In this document: positions 1 through 5,969 of the stretch, piece after piece | How positions within the stretch are numbered: the stretch's first letter is position 1 | Layout of the letters: every line of letters begins with the position of its first letter | Source: Acidobacteriota bacterium | GTDB taxonomy: Bacteria > Acidobacteriota > Terriglobia > Terriglobales > Acidobacteriaceae | Direction: 5' to 3' | DNA: 26,237 bases | NCBI GenBank assembly: GCA_021810735.1 | Contig: JAJZIF010000006.1 | Coordinates: 1 to 26,237, forward strand | Notes under the pieces: model-generated | Seen by the model: the letters and a program-made list of their open reading frames with translations, nothing else | The model's database searches: none | Told to the model about the DNA's origin: nothing | Made by a program: the position numbers and the translations under genes

Positions 1-936
1 GGTATGCCAACGCAGGCATGGGAGACGCAACAGCAATATCCACAAATGTGGGGAACGCGTCGCGTCGGTCCCGATCTTGCGCGCGAAGCAGGCAAAAGGC
101 CAGTCGACTGGCAGCTTGTGCACCTCTATGACCCCCGCTATATCGTGCCGGACTCCGTCATGCCCTCCTATCCTTGGCTGTTCGATGGCTCGCCGGACCG
201 CCCCACTCAGGATGCGCGGGATTTGGTGGCTTTTCTGAATACGCTTGGACGCGCGGAAGCGGAGTTTTCTCCAGTTCAAGCCAAGCCGACATACGTCTTA
301 CCGGTCGCGGCACCCGCAAATGACATCGAAGAAGGCCGTCAAGTATTTCTGGCGAACTGTGCCGGTTGCCACGGCGAGAAGGCAAATGGCCACTCGGTCG
401 GCGGAAGAAATTTGAGGCCAGTGGCCTTCAACATTGCTGGATTTCGACTCTCCGATGACCTTATCTGGAAGACGCTTGAAGTCGGTGTTCCAGGATCATC
501 CATGCCTTCCTGGAATACGCTGCCTGCCACTGACTTCAGGGCCGTCGCAGATTATGTAGCCTCTCTCGGACGGGGCGGTGAACTGCCTCCGAGCCAGCAA
601 TACGCGGCGGGCGACGCGTTGGAGAAGGCTGGCAAGAGGGTCTTCGACACGCACTGCACCCGCTGTCACGGGGAAGACGCCTCTGGAGACGGGCCGGACG
701 GCAGGAGAATGCTACCCCGGCCAGCGAACTTCCACGAAATGATGCCTTCTTATGAGGCCGCATCTGAAATTCTTCACGATGGCGTGCCGGGCAGCGGCAT
801 GCCATCGTGGCCGTTGCTGAACCCAGCCGAGGTACAGGCGGTCACCTACTATATGCGGTCGTTTTATTCCGGTTCGTTGCCGGTCGCACCCACGCCAGCC
901 ATGTCTCCCACAGTGGGGATGGAGGGAACCGAATGA
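1..936 (+). CDS. CcoO-like/multidomain cytochrome c, 5' partial
   Basis: The gene is open at the left edge, so its start lies outside the window; the first in-frame ATG (position 4) is probably internal. Residues 14-60 (counted from that ATG) read like the soluble part of CcoO/FixO of cbb3-type oxidases, with WGTRRVGPDLAR followed by DPRYIVPDSVMPSYPWL. The CcoO haem motif would lie upstream and cannot be seen. Two further cytochrome c domains follow, with haem sites CAGCH (119-123) and CTRCH (218-222) and likely Met ligands in SSMPSW and SGMPSW. CcoO normally stops after its own domain, so the two added monohaem domains suggest a fusion that also does the job of CcoP, passing electrons to a haem-copper oxidase on the outer face of the membrane. 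The stop overlaps the next start (ATGA), so the genes are probably co-translated. Family assignment is confident; the exact subunit name is inference. Confidence 0.85.
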   Translation, partial: GMPTQAWETQQQYPQMWGTRRVGPDLAREAGKRPVDWQLVHLYDPRYIVPDSVMPSYPWLFDGSPDRPTQDARDLVAFLNTLGRAEAEFSPVQAKPTYVLPVAAPANDIEEGRQVFLANCAGCHGEKANGHSVGGRNLRPVAFNIAGFRLSDDLIWKTLEVGVPGSSMPSWNTLPATDFRAVADYVASLGRGGELPPSQQYAAGDALEKAGKRVFDTHCTRCHGEDASGDGPDGRRMLPRPANFHEMMPSYEAASEILHDGVPGSGMPSWPLLNPAEVQAVTYYMRSFYSGSLPVAPTPAMSPTVGMEGTE

Positions 937-1151
937 CCGCATACATTCTGGGCTCAGCGACGCTGATTCTACTCGTTCTTATCATTTGCCGCCGCTGTTC
1001 GCCTGAATTCCGGCGGCACAGCGAACAGCCTAAGTTTCAGTTTCTCGCCAATCTTGGAATCGAGTCGCAGATGCCGTCCCGCACAGAGAAAGAAGATTCT
1101 GGCAGTCAATCCACTCCACAGAAAGAAGCCGATGAAAAACATGAGCCGTAG
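933..1151 (+). CDS. small single-helix membrane protein of the oxidase operon
   Basis: This is a 72-residue protein starting at the ATG that overlaps the upstream TGA by four bases. One hydrophobic helix spans residues about 3-19, followed by a charged tail rich in E, K, Q and S. Its 3' end overlaps the start of the next gene by about 20 bases. Size, topology and position recall the small accessory subunits (CcoQ-like) that sit inside cbb3-type oxidase operons, but the sequence itself is not recognisable as CcoQ, so this is only an inference from context. The tight overlaps on both sides argue that it is a real, translationally coupled gene. A longer in-frame version beginning at 807 would be buried in the cytochrome gene and is not preferred. 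Confidence 0.55.
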   Translation: MTAYILGSATLILLVLIICRRCSPEFRRHSEQPKFQFLANLGIESQMPSRTEKEDSGSQSTPQKEADEKHEP

Positions 1152-1842
1152 ATCGTTCGTCACTACCGCTGCCGCAGGTATCTCCGCTCTGGGCGCACTC
1201 GGAGTAGTCCCCACGGATGCTCACGCCCAGCTTGTTTACACAACCTCCGATTGGAAACTCTCGGAGTTCGATAAGGTCGTCAAGTGTCCGAAGCGGATCA
1301 AGCAGGTCTACGACGTGGTCCCTATAGGAGACGGCAAATTCCTCAACAACATCAAGAACTCGCTCAACGGCCTTCACTTCGGGTTCGGCATTCCGGTGGA
1401 CCAAATCAAAGTCGTCGCCGCATTGCATGGGCCAACCAACATGCTCAACTATGACGACTACATTTGGAACAAGTACAGAATCGGCGCATGGCTCAAAGTG
1501 GACGATCCAAGCACTGGTCAGCCCGCTGTGAAAAATCCTTTTTATGCCAGCAAGACCGGGCTGAAATATGCTTCGCAAAACCCCGACAGTCCGGACTCCA
1601 TCTATCAGGACAAGAGCATCCAGGCATTGCAACACCGCAGGGTGAAATTCCTGAGCTGCCATACCGCGACCGAAGAACAGGCGCGTGCGCTGATCGAGCA
1701 TAACCATCTGTCGGAGCAGCCCGAGCAGATCGTCAAGGAGATGCTGGCGCATACGATTCCCGAGGTGCTTGTCGTCGCGTCCATGGTTGCCGCCATAGCT
1801 TTGCTGCAGGCAGAAGGTCATTACACCTATATCACCGTCTAA
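1132..1842 (+). CDS. Tat-exported DsrE/DsrF-like protein
   Basis: The protein has 236 residues. The start at 1132 is preceded by a purine-rich GAAAGAAG; a second ATG at 1141 is possible. The N-terminus carries a twin-arginine signal (SRRSFVT, then an Ala/Gly-rich segment ending in AHAQ), so the protein is exported folded. The body resembles periplasmic DsrE/TusD-type proteins: an alpha/beta fold with a region around KVVAALHGPTNML and a conserved-looking cysteine, C176, in KFLSCHTAT. DsrE-family proteins carry persulfide sulfur on a conserved cysteine during sulfur oxidation or tRNA thiolation. An exported version next to a TsdA-like cytochrome suggests binding or relay of sulfur compounds in the periplasm. 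Family is fairly sure; the chemistry is inferred from family and neighbours. Confidence 0.78.
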   Translation: MKNMSRRSFVTTAAAGISALGALGVVPTDAHAQLVYTTSDWKLSEFDKVVKCPKRIKQVYDVVPIGDGKFLNNIKNSLNGLHFGFGIPVDQIKVVAALHGPTNMLNYDDYIWNKYRIGAWLKVDDPSTGQPAVKNPFYASKTGLKYASQNPDSPDSIYQDKSIQALQHRRVKFLSCHTATEEQARALIEHNHLSEQPEQIVKEMLAHTIPEVLVVASMVAAIALLQAEGHYTYITV

Positions 1843-1861
1843 ATCGGTGAAAAAAGCAGGC

Positions 1862-2827
1862 ATGATGAGGCTTCCCACAATATCTGTTTTTATGATTCTC
1901 GGAGTTGGAACGATGTGTACTGCAAATGCCCAGCGCAAGAGTCAGCCGGTTCCGCCGTGGAGCGGAGGCGCAAACAATCCAGCCACGAATAAAGGCTATG
2001 AATTCCATGTGCCGGACATCGACAACGTGCCCGACCTGCACGGAAATACGGCGGATGCCAGGCTGGTGCTCTTTATCGGTGGCAATCAGTTCTTCGTGCT
2101 GCCGCAACTCGTGGCGGGTTTCGTCAAGCTGCATCCTGAACTCGCGGGCCATATCTTTTACGAGACGCTACCCCCTGGCATTTTGCGCAAGCAAATGGCG
2201 GGGGGCGGGACGCTGACGCTGGGTAATCTCACGCTTCAGGTCCAGCCGGATGTCTATGAAGCAGGCGCACGCGTGCTGCATGAGATGGCAGCGCATCATC
2301 AGGTGCAAGGCGTCACCGAATACGCCACCAACACCCTGGCCATCATGGTTTCGGCAGGCAATCCCAGGCATATCGCCTCGCTCGCGGACCTGGCACGTCC
2401 GGACGTGAGACTTTCCATGCCGAATCCGCAATGGGAGGGCGTGGCGAACCAGATTGGCGACTCGTTGCGCAAAGCCGGCGGAGACGCCCTGTATGAGGCC
2501 GTATACAAGCACAAGGTCGCGGATGGGACAACGATGCTGACCGAAATCCACCACCGGCAGACACCGATGCGAATCATGAACGGTCAGGCGGATGCAGGAG
2601 TCACGTGGGCATCCGAGGCGCGCTTTCAGGAGAAGATCGGCAATCCTATTGCCTCGGTCGAAATTCCCGCGGCGCAGAACACGACTGCCGTCTACGCGGC
2701 GGGAGTTCTGACCAATGCGCCGCACGCACAAGCTGCCGCTCAGTGGGTGTCCTATCTGCAGTCCGCTGACGCGCAGAGTATTTATCGTCAGTATGGCTTC
2801 GGCCCGGCAGGTAACGAAACGCAGTAG
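1862..2827 (+). CDS. periplasmic substrate-binding protein, ModA/sulfate-binding-like
   Basis: A protein of about 320 residues with a signal peptide (MMRLPTISVFMILG... ending TANAQ). Starts at 1862 or 1865 follow an AGCAGG; an upstream GTG at 1847 is also in frame, so the exact start is open. The body looks like a type 2 periplasmic binding protein of the molybdate/sulfate group: LVLFIGGNQFFVLPQLVAGF near the N-terminus, then TLAIMVSAGNPRHIASLADLARPDVRLSMPNP, and DAGVTWASEARF, which matches the usual second-lobe hinge region. No ABC permease or ATPase gene lies beside it, so it may serve a distant transporter or act as a soluble anion carrier or sensor. It sits between the DsrE-like and TsdA-like genes, so sulfur oxyanions or molybdate are plausible ligands; this is inference. 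Confidence 0.72.
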   Translation: MMRLPTISVFMILGVGTMCTANAQRKSQPVPPWSGGANNPATNKGYEFHVPDIDNVPDLHGNTADARLVLFIGGNQFFVLPQLVAGFVKLHPELAGHIFYETLPPGILRKQMAGGGTLTLGNLTLQVQPDVYEAGARVLHEMAAHHQVQGVTEYATNTLAIMVSAGNPRHIASLADLARPDVRLSMPNPQWEGVANQIGDSLRKAGGDALYEAVYKHKVADGTTMLTEIHHRQTPMRIMNGQADAGVTWASEARFQEKIGNPIASVEIPAAQNTTAVYAAGVLTNAPHAQAAAQWVSYLQSADAQSIYRQYGFGPAGNETQ

Positions 2828-2837
2828 GGAGGGCGAC

Positions 2838-3632
2838 ATGCAGCTTCGCAATCAAAGCATCCTGGCTCAATGGGGCCTTCTCTGCGTCATGGGAATCTAC
2901 CTCGCTGGCTGTTCCGGGCCGCGGCCCACTGCGGCTCCCGCTCCTTCAAAATCTCCATTTCAGACATCGAGTCTCCCGCAAGGTGGAGAAAGCGAACTGA
3001 TTCGCCATGGCAAACTGATCTTCGACCAGACCCCAAAGTACGCCAGCGCCTATGTCGGCAACCGGCTGGCCTGTAGCGACTGCCATCTTCAGAGTGGGAC
3101 CGCCGCGTATTCCGCGCCGATGGTCGACATAGCGAATATCTTCCCGCGATTCAACAAACGCGCAGGTCGTGTCATCTCGATGCAGGAACGATTTCAGCAG
3201 TGCTTCACGAGAAGTGAAAACGGGCGTCCTCTGCCCAATGACAGTGAGGAGATGAAGGCGCTCACGGCCTATGTTGACTGGCTTTCTCGCGGAGGCGTTA
3301 AGGGGAAATCATACGCGGGCCGAGGCTTCGTCAAACTTCCCGATCTGACTGGAAATGCAACCAAGGGTAAGTCGATCTACGCCGCGCAATGCGCGGCCTG
3401 TCACGGGATTCACGGCGCAGGGGTTCCTCCGGTCCTGCCGCCTGTCTGGGGAAAAGACTCTTATAACAATGGTGCCGGCATGAATAATCCGAAGAAGATG
3501 GCCGCTTTTCTCATTCGCAACATGCCGCAGAATCATCCCGGCACGCTGACGCCGCAAAATGCGTTGGACGTCGCATACTTTATCCACTCCATGCCTCGCC
3601 CAAAGTTCAACCAGGCGTACAAGGGGTATTGA
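2838..3632 (+). CDS. tsdA: diheme cytochrome c lipoprotein, thiosulfate dehydrogenase TsdA-like
   Basis: The protein has 264 residues. The start at 2838 follows GGAGGG and gives a lipoprotein signal with lipobox LAGC (C25). Haem sites are CSDCH (79-83) and CAACH (185-189). The region between them carries the features known from TsdA thiosulfate dehydrogenases: NRLACSDCHLQSGT, FPRFNKRAG, then QCFTRSENGRPLP, whose C122 corresponds to the unusual cysteine axial ligand of the catalytic haem, and later PPVWGKDSYNNGAGM with adjacent K220-M221 and RNMP. TsdA oxidises two thiosulfates to tetrathionate (or the reverse) in the periplasm. Most TsdA proteins are soluble, so a lipid anchor would hold this one at a membrane near its electron acceptor. 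The operon with cytochrome and oxidase genes favours the oxidative direction. Family confidence is high; the direction is inference. Confidence 0.85.
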   Translation: MQLRNQSILAQWGLLCVMGIYLAGCSGPRPTAAPAPSKSPFQTSSLPQGGESELIRHGKLIFDQTPKYASAYVGNRLACSDCHLQSGTAAYSAPMVDIANIFPRFNKRAGRVISMQERFQQCFTRSENGRPLPNDSEEMKALTAYVDWLSRGGVKGKSYAGRGFVKLPDLTGNATKGKSIYAAQCAACHGIHGAGVPPVLPPVWGKDSYNNGAGMNNPKKMAAFLIRNMPQNHPGTLTPQNALDVAYFIHSMPRPKFNQAYKGY

Positions 3633-3687
3633 GCATGTTTCATTGGCCGCCAACAGCCAGCACATCCTATATTCCAGGAGAATTGAA

Positions 3688-4095
3688 ATGGAACTCAAAT
3701 CGTTCGGATTTGGACATTCGGGAGAATTGGATATGAACTTCGAGCAGGCGCTCGAACATACGAAGGAAGTGCTGGCGCGCCATGGCTTTGGCGTCCAGGC
3801 CGAAATTCAGATTTCCGATGCGCTCAAGACGAAGCTCGGCGTAGATATACCCAAGGAGGTCATCCTCGGTGTATGCAATCCTACGCTGGCTTACAAAGCT
3901 ATCCGGATCGAGCCGCGAATCACCGTCCTGCTTCCGTGCAACGTGACCTTGAAAGAGGGCGCGGATGGCAAAACTCATATCGCTGCGGCGAATTCACAAA
4001 AGCTGGTCGAGATGGCCAATCATCCGGGCTTGGAAGAGATCGCCTCACAAGCAGAAAAGCAGCTCATAGAAGCCCTAGAGCGGATTGACAGTTAA
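3688..4095 (+). CDS. DUF302 domain protein
   Basis: A 135-residue protein whose start at 3688 is fixed by CCAGGAG seven bases upstream. The sequence matches the small DUF302 family: NFEQALEHTKEVLARHGFGVQAEIQ, then VILGVCNPTLAYKAIRIEP and ITVLLPCNVTLKE. The conserved cysteines fall in GVCNP and LPCNV. There is no signal peptide or membrane segment, so it is probably cytoplasmic. The biochemical function of DUF302 is not settled; such genes often lie beside sulfur-oxidation and cytochrome genes, which fits here. It is the last gene of the operon in its present form, because an insertion sequence begins three bases after the stop codon and may have cut off further genes. Confidence 0.82.
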   Translation: MELKSFGFGHSGELDMNFEQALEHTKEVLARHGFGVQAEIQISDALKTKLGVDIPKEVILGVCNPTLAYKAIRIEPRITVLLPCNVTLKEGADGKTHIAAANSQKLVEMANHPGLEEIASQAEKQLIEALERIDS

Positions 4096-4100
4096 TGTAG

Positions 4101-4700
4101 TTACAGTCTACAGAGCCGGAACCAAGCTTGGGCGTTTTCCGGGGTGATGGCTGGAAGTGCCTGAGTGATCGCCAGGTCGAGCGCTTCGGCGGTACGCGCT
4201 TTGGCCGAGCGCAGGATTCGTTTCAGCTCCGCCCAGGCTTTTTCGATGGGATTCAGGTCGGGAGAGTAGGGCGGCAGGTAGAGCAACTCCGCCCCGCAGT
4301 GCGCGATGCGCTGGGCCACGCCATCGACCTTGTGGGCGCTGAGATTGTCCATCACGATTACGTCGCCGGGTTGCAGCCTGGGACATAAGACATGATCCAG
4401 ATAGGCCAGGAAGATGTCGGCATCCGTGGCCTCTTCGATGGTCATCATGGCCACCATGCCGTGCCGGCCCATGGCGCCCAGCATGGTCAGCATCTTCCAG
4501 TGGCTCTGTGGCGTGGCTTCCTCGATGCGCACCCCACGCGGGGCGCGTCCATAGGTGCGCGTCATCTGCGTGGTCACGCCGCTTTCGTCCAGGAAAATCA
4601 ACCTTTCCGGCGCGATCGTGGCGATGCGCTCGACGAACGCCTGCCGCCGCTTCCGGTTCTCTTCGGTGTCCCGCTGGAGGGCGTGGAGCGACTTTTTTTC
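4101..4700 (-). CDS. IS630 transposase, orfB (DDE catalytic half)
   Basis: The meaningful part of this frame begins at EKKSLHALQRD, right at the A7 slippery run, and ends with the stop at 4101-4103. It carries the DDE_3 catalytic triad in canonical settings: the first Asp in LIFLDESGVTT, the second in VIVMDNLSAHK, and the Glu in YSPDLNPIEKAWAELK. The frame stays open upstream to 4937 but that part overlaps orfA and has no domain character. There is no good independent start near the catalytic domain, supporting synthesis by a -1 frameshift from orfA. It catalyses cut-and-paste transposition into TA sites. Confidence 0.83.
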   Translation of the reverse strand, partial: EKKSLHALQRDTEENRKRRQAFVERIATIAPERLIFLDESGVTTQMTRTYGRAPRGVRIEEATPQSHWKMLTMLGAMGRHGMVAMMTIEEATDADIFLAYLDHVLCPRLQPGDVIVMDNLSAHKVDGVAQRIAHCGAELLYLPPYSPDLNPIEKAWAELKRILRSAKARTAEALDLAITQALPAITPENAQAWFRLCRL

Positions 4701-5044
4701 CGCCGCAGTCCCAGTCTTTTCAGCAGTCGGCAGAGCAGCGAAGGACTGACCCGCACCCGATACTGGGAGGCCAGCAGGCGCTCCAGTTCCACCAGCGTCC
4801 GGTCCGGTTGCTCGTCCAGCCACCCACCCAGCGCCCCATGCAGTTCCGGCGTGAGCCGGCTCCGTGGCCCTGGCCGGTGCCGCACCCGCTCGGCCTGCCC
4901 ATTGCGCCTGCGCTGGTCGATGACTTTGCGTCCCCAACCGTAGCTCACCCCAAAGTTGTCCGCTGTTTCCCGCACCGTCTGTCGACCACGATCATAGGCC
5001 GCTAGAAATTTCCGCCGCAAATCATCCTCGAAGGCTCTCGCCAT
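4598..5044 (-). CDS. IS630 transposase, orfA (DNA-binding half)
   Basis: This 148-residue frame starts at the ATG on the complement of 5042-5044. The N-terminus contains a helix-turn-helix region (VRETADNFGVSYGWGRKVID) followed by a second winged-helix-like part (ELERLLASQYRVRVSPSLLCRLLKRLGL), the usual bipartite end-binding domain of IS630/Tc1 transposases. After LRRKK at a run of seven A (complement of 4693-4699) the frame reads into low-complexity Ser/Arg sequence, while the catalytic domain continues in the -1 frame. The true product is therefore expected to be an orfA-orfB fusion made by -1 slippage; orfA alone might act as a repressor, which is inference. Confidence 0.8.
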   Translation of the reverse strand: MARAFEDDLRRKFLAAYDRGRQTVRETADNFGVSYGWGRKVIDQRRRNGQAERVRHRPGPRSRLTPELHGALGGWLDEQPDRTLVELERLLASQYRVRVSPSLLCRLLKRLGLRRKKSRSTPSSGTPKRTGSGGRRSSSASPRSRRKG

Positions 5045-5110
5045 TCCCGTCTGTGTCGCTGAAGTCTCGCCAGAAAAAGATTACACTATCTGTCAATCTG
5101 CTCTAGTCAA

Positions 5111-5290
5111 AACGGGAGACCCCCCGGCTCTGCCGGGGAGGCAGTAGAAGTTTGACAATTCCGGGAGTAATACATGGTTTTGCATTCGGCGCTTTTGCGG
5201 TTGTTCTTGCTTTTGCGTTCAACGGTTGCGAAAAGGCCCCTTTGAGGGGCCAGCAACCGTAAAGCCTCCGGCTCTGCCGGAGGATACTTA
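5111..5290. repeat. cluster of three strong hairpins, REP-like
   Basis: Three stable inverted repeats lie within 165 bp. Hairpin 1: CCCCGGC-TCT-GCCGGGG (5122-5138). Hairpin 2 is two-storey: outer arms ACGGTTGC (5222-5229) and GCAACCGT (5253-5260), inner arms GGCCCC (5235-5240) and GGGGCC (5246-5251). Hairpin 3: CCTCCGGC-TCT-GCCGGAGG (5265-5283). Hairpins 1 and 3 share the core CCGGCTCTGCCGG, as expected for a pair of REP/BIME-type palindromes. There is no long T tract, so an intrinsic terminator is less likely, although hairpin 2 is strong. The cluster lies just right of the insertion sequence. Confidence 0.6.
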
Positions 5291-5528
5291 CTCGAACTCT
5301 GAGCGAACGAAGTTTGAGCGAACGCGTCATCGCGCTATGGCTATGTATGGTGACGCTTCTGAGCGCCTAATCGATAGCGGGGCAGCTGCGGCCATTATCG
5401 GCATCATCTGAAAGTGCTCCGGAAGATGGCACGTAGCGAACCGATTGACTGCGTGCATGGGCACAAGCTGTGGCGTTTTCACACTACATGCCACGCACGG
5501 GTCATTTTCTAAGTACCGCAGTTTCAAA

Positions 5529-5658
5529 TATATAGCTCGGTCGAGCACCTGTCGAGTACTCGACAGCACCTTCCGAAGGCTTTTACAAGGGGCATATACT
5601 TCACCCTGTTCAAGCCAGTCGTGTTCGAGAATGTGCGTAATCTCCGTGTCCCTCGAAC
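5529..5658 (+). repeat. conserved intergenic element, copy A
   Basis: First of three copies of an element found upstream of genes in this locus. It starts with TATAGC, then GTCGAGCACCTGT, and continues through CACCTTCC, GGGGCATAT, GTTCAAG and AGAATG. The two CACCT boxes are 21 bp apart. In this copy the sequence between the boxes contains a perfect 14-bp palindrome, GTCGAGTACTCGAC (5552-5565), that the other two copies lack. It lies about 310 bp before the GH3 start and is followed by a decayed Tat leader. It may be a regulatory or RNA element; the function is unknown. Confidence 0.7.
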
Positions 5659-5688
5659 TCGAGCGGAAACCTATTCCTAGCTAGGGGA

Positions 5689-5765
5689 CCTACGGTGGCA
5701 ATTTGACCAGATGACGTTTTGCCCAAAACCAGCGCCACATTCGCTTTTGACCTGTCTATTGCGGA
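5689..5765 (+). pseudogene. decayed 5' end of a Tat-leader gene
   Basis: The sequence from ACCTACG through GACGTTTTGCCCAAA closely matches the ribosome-binding site and first codons of the Tat-exported gene at 9637 (ACCTACGATG..., then CTGACCAGACGACGTTTTGTCC). Here the start codon reads GTG (5695), one base is missing in the second or third codon, and stops follow quickly, so nothing can be translated. Together with element copy A just upstream, this shows that the promoter, element and leader block was duplicated and then degraded. It is a remnant, not a gene. Confidence 0.65.
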
Positions 5766-5969
5766 ACAATAACTAATTACCCGTTCAATTGCTTCCTAAC
5801 GAAGGAATAGAAACGCGGTGCCATCCGTCCCGTGGCTATCTGTTGGTTCAGCAGTTTTCAACCTATCCTATAACGTTCTGTGCATGGCGCGATCAGCGCG
5901 CCTGCCGAGTAGCCCTCCACCACGCTCCGAGAGGAATGACATGAACCGATCTGCCGAGGGTGTGGCTGC

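Larger units (their letters stand above)
4098..5088 (-). mobile_element. IS630-family insertion sequence (Tc1/mariner-type)
   Basis: An element of about 0.99 kb transcribed on the minus strand, with two overlapping frames (orfA and orfB) typical of IS630 elements that use frameshifting. The proposed edges are the TA dinucleotides at 4098-4099 and 5087-5088, consistent with the TA target duplication of this family. The outer sequences after the TAs (GTTACAGTCT on the left, GTGTAATCTT reading inward from the right) are only imperfect inverted repeats, so the left edge could be off by a few bases. It sits directly behind the DUF302 gene and in front of a gene-poor region. Both frames look intact, so it may still be active. 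Confidence 0.82.

Noticed and set aside
1030..1938. 302-codon minus-strand frame across the DsrE-like gene
   Set aside because: It is a shadow of well-supported + strand genes; its product has no signal, motif or family character.
4392..5005. Plus-strand frames opposite the transposase
   Set aside because: They are antisense to the IS630 transposase, whose DDE motifs are clear; the Arg/Pro/Ser-rich products are typical shadows.
5226..5411. Short plus-strand frame in the hairpin region
   Set aside because: It runs through palindromes, has no ribosome-binding site and no family resemblance.
5695..5765. A functional GTG-started gene at 5695
   Set aside because: A stop follows after three codons, and the match to the 9637 leader shows it is a remnant.
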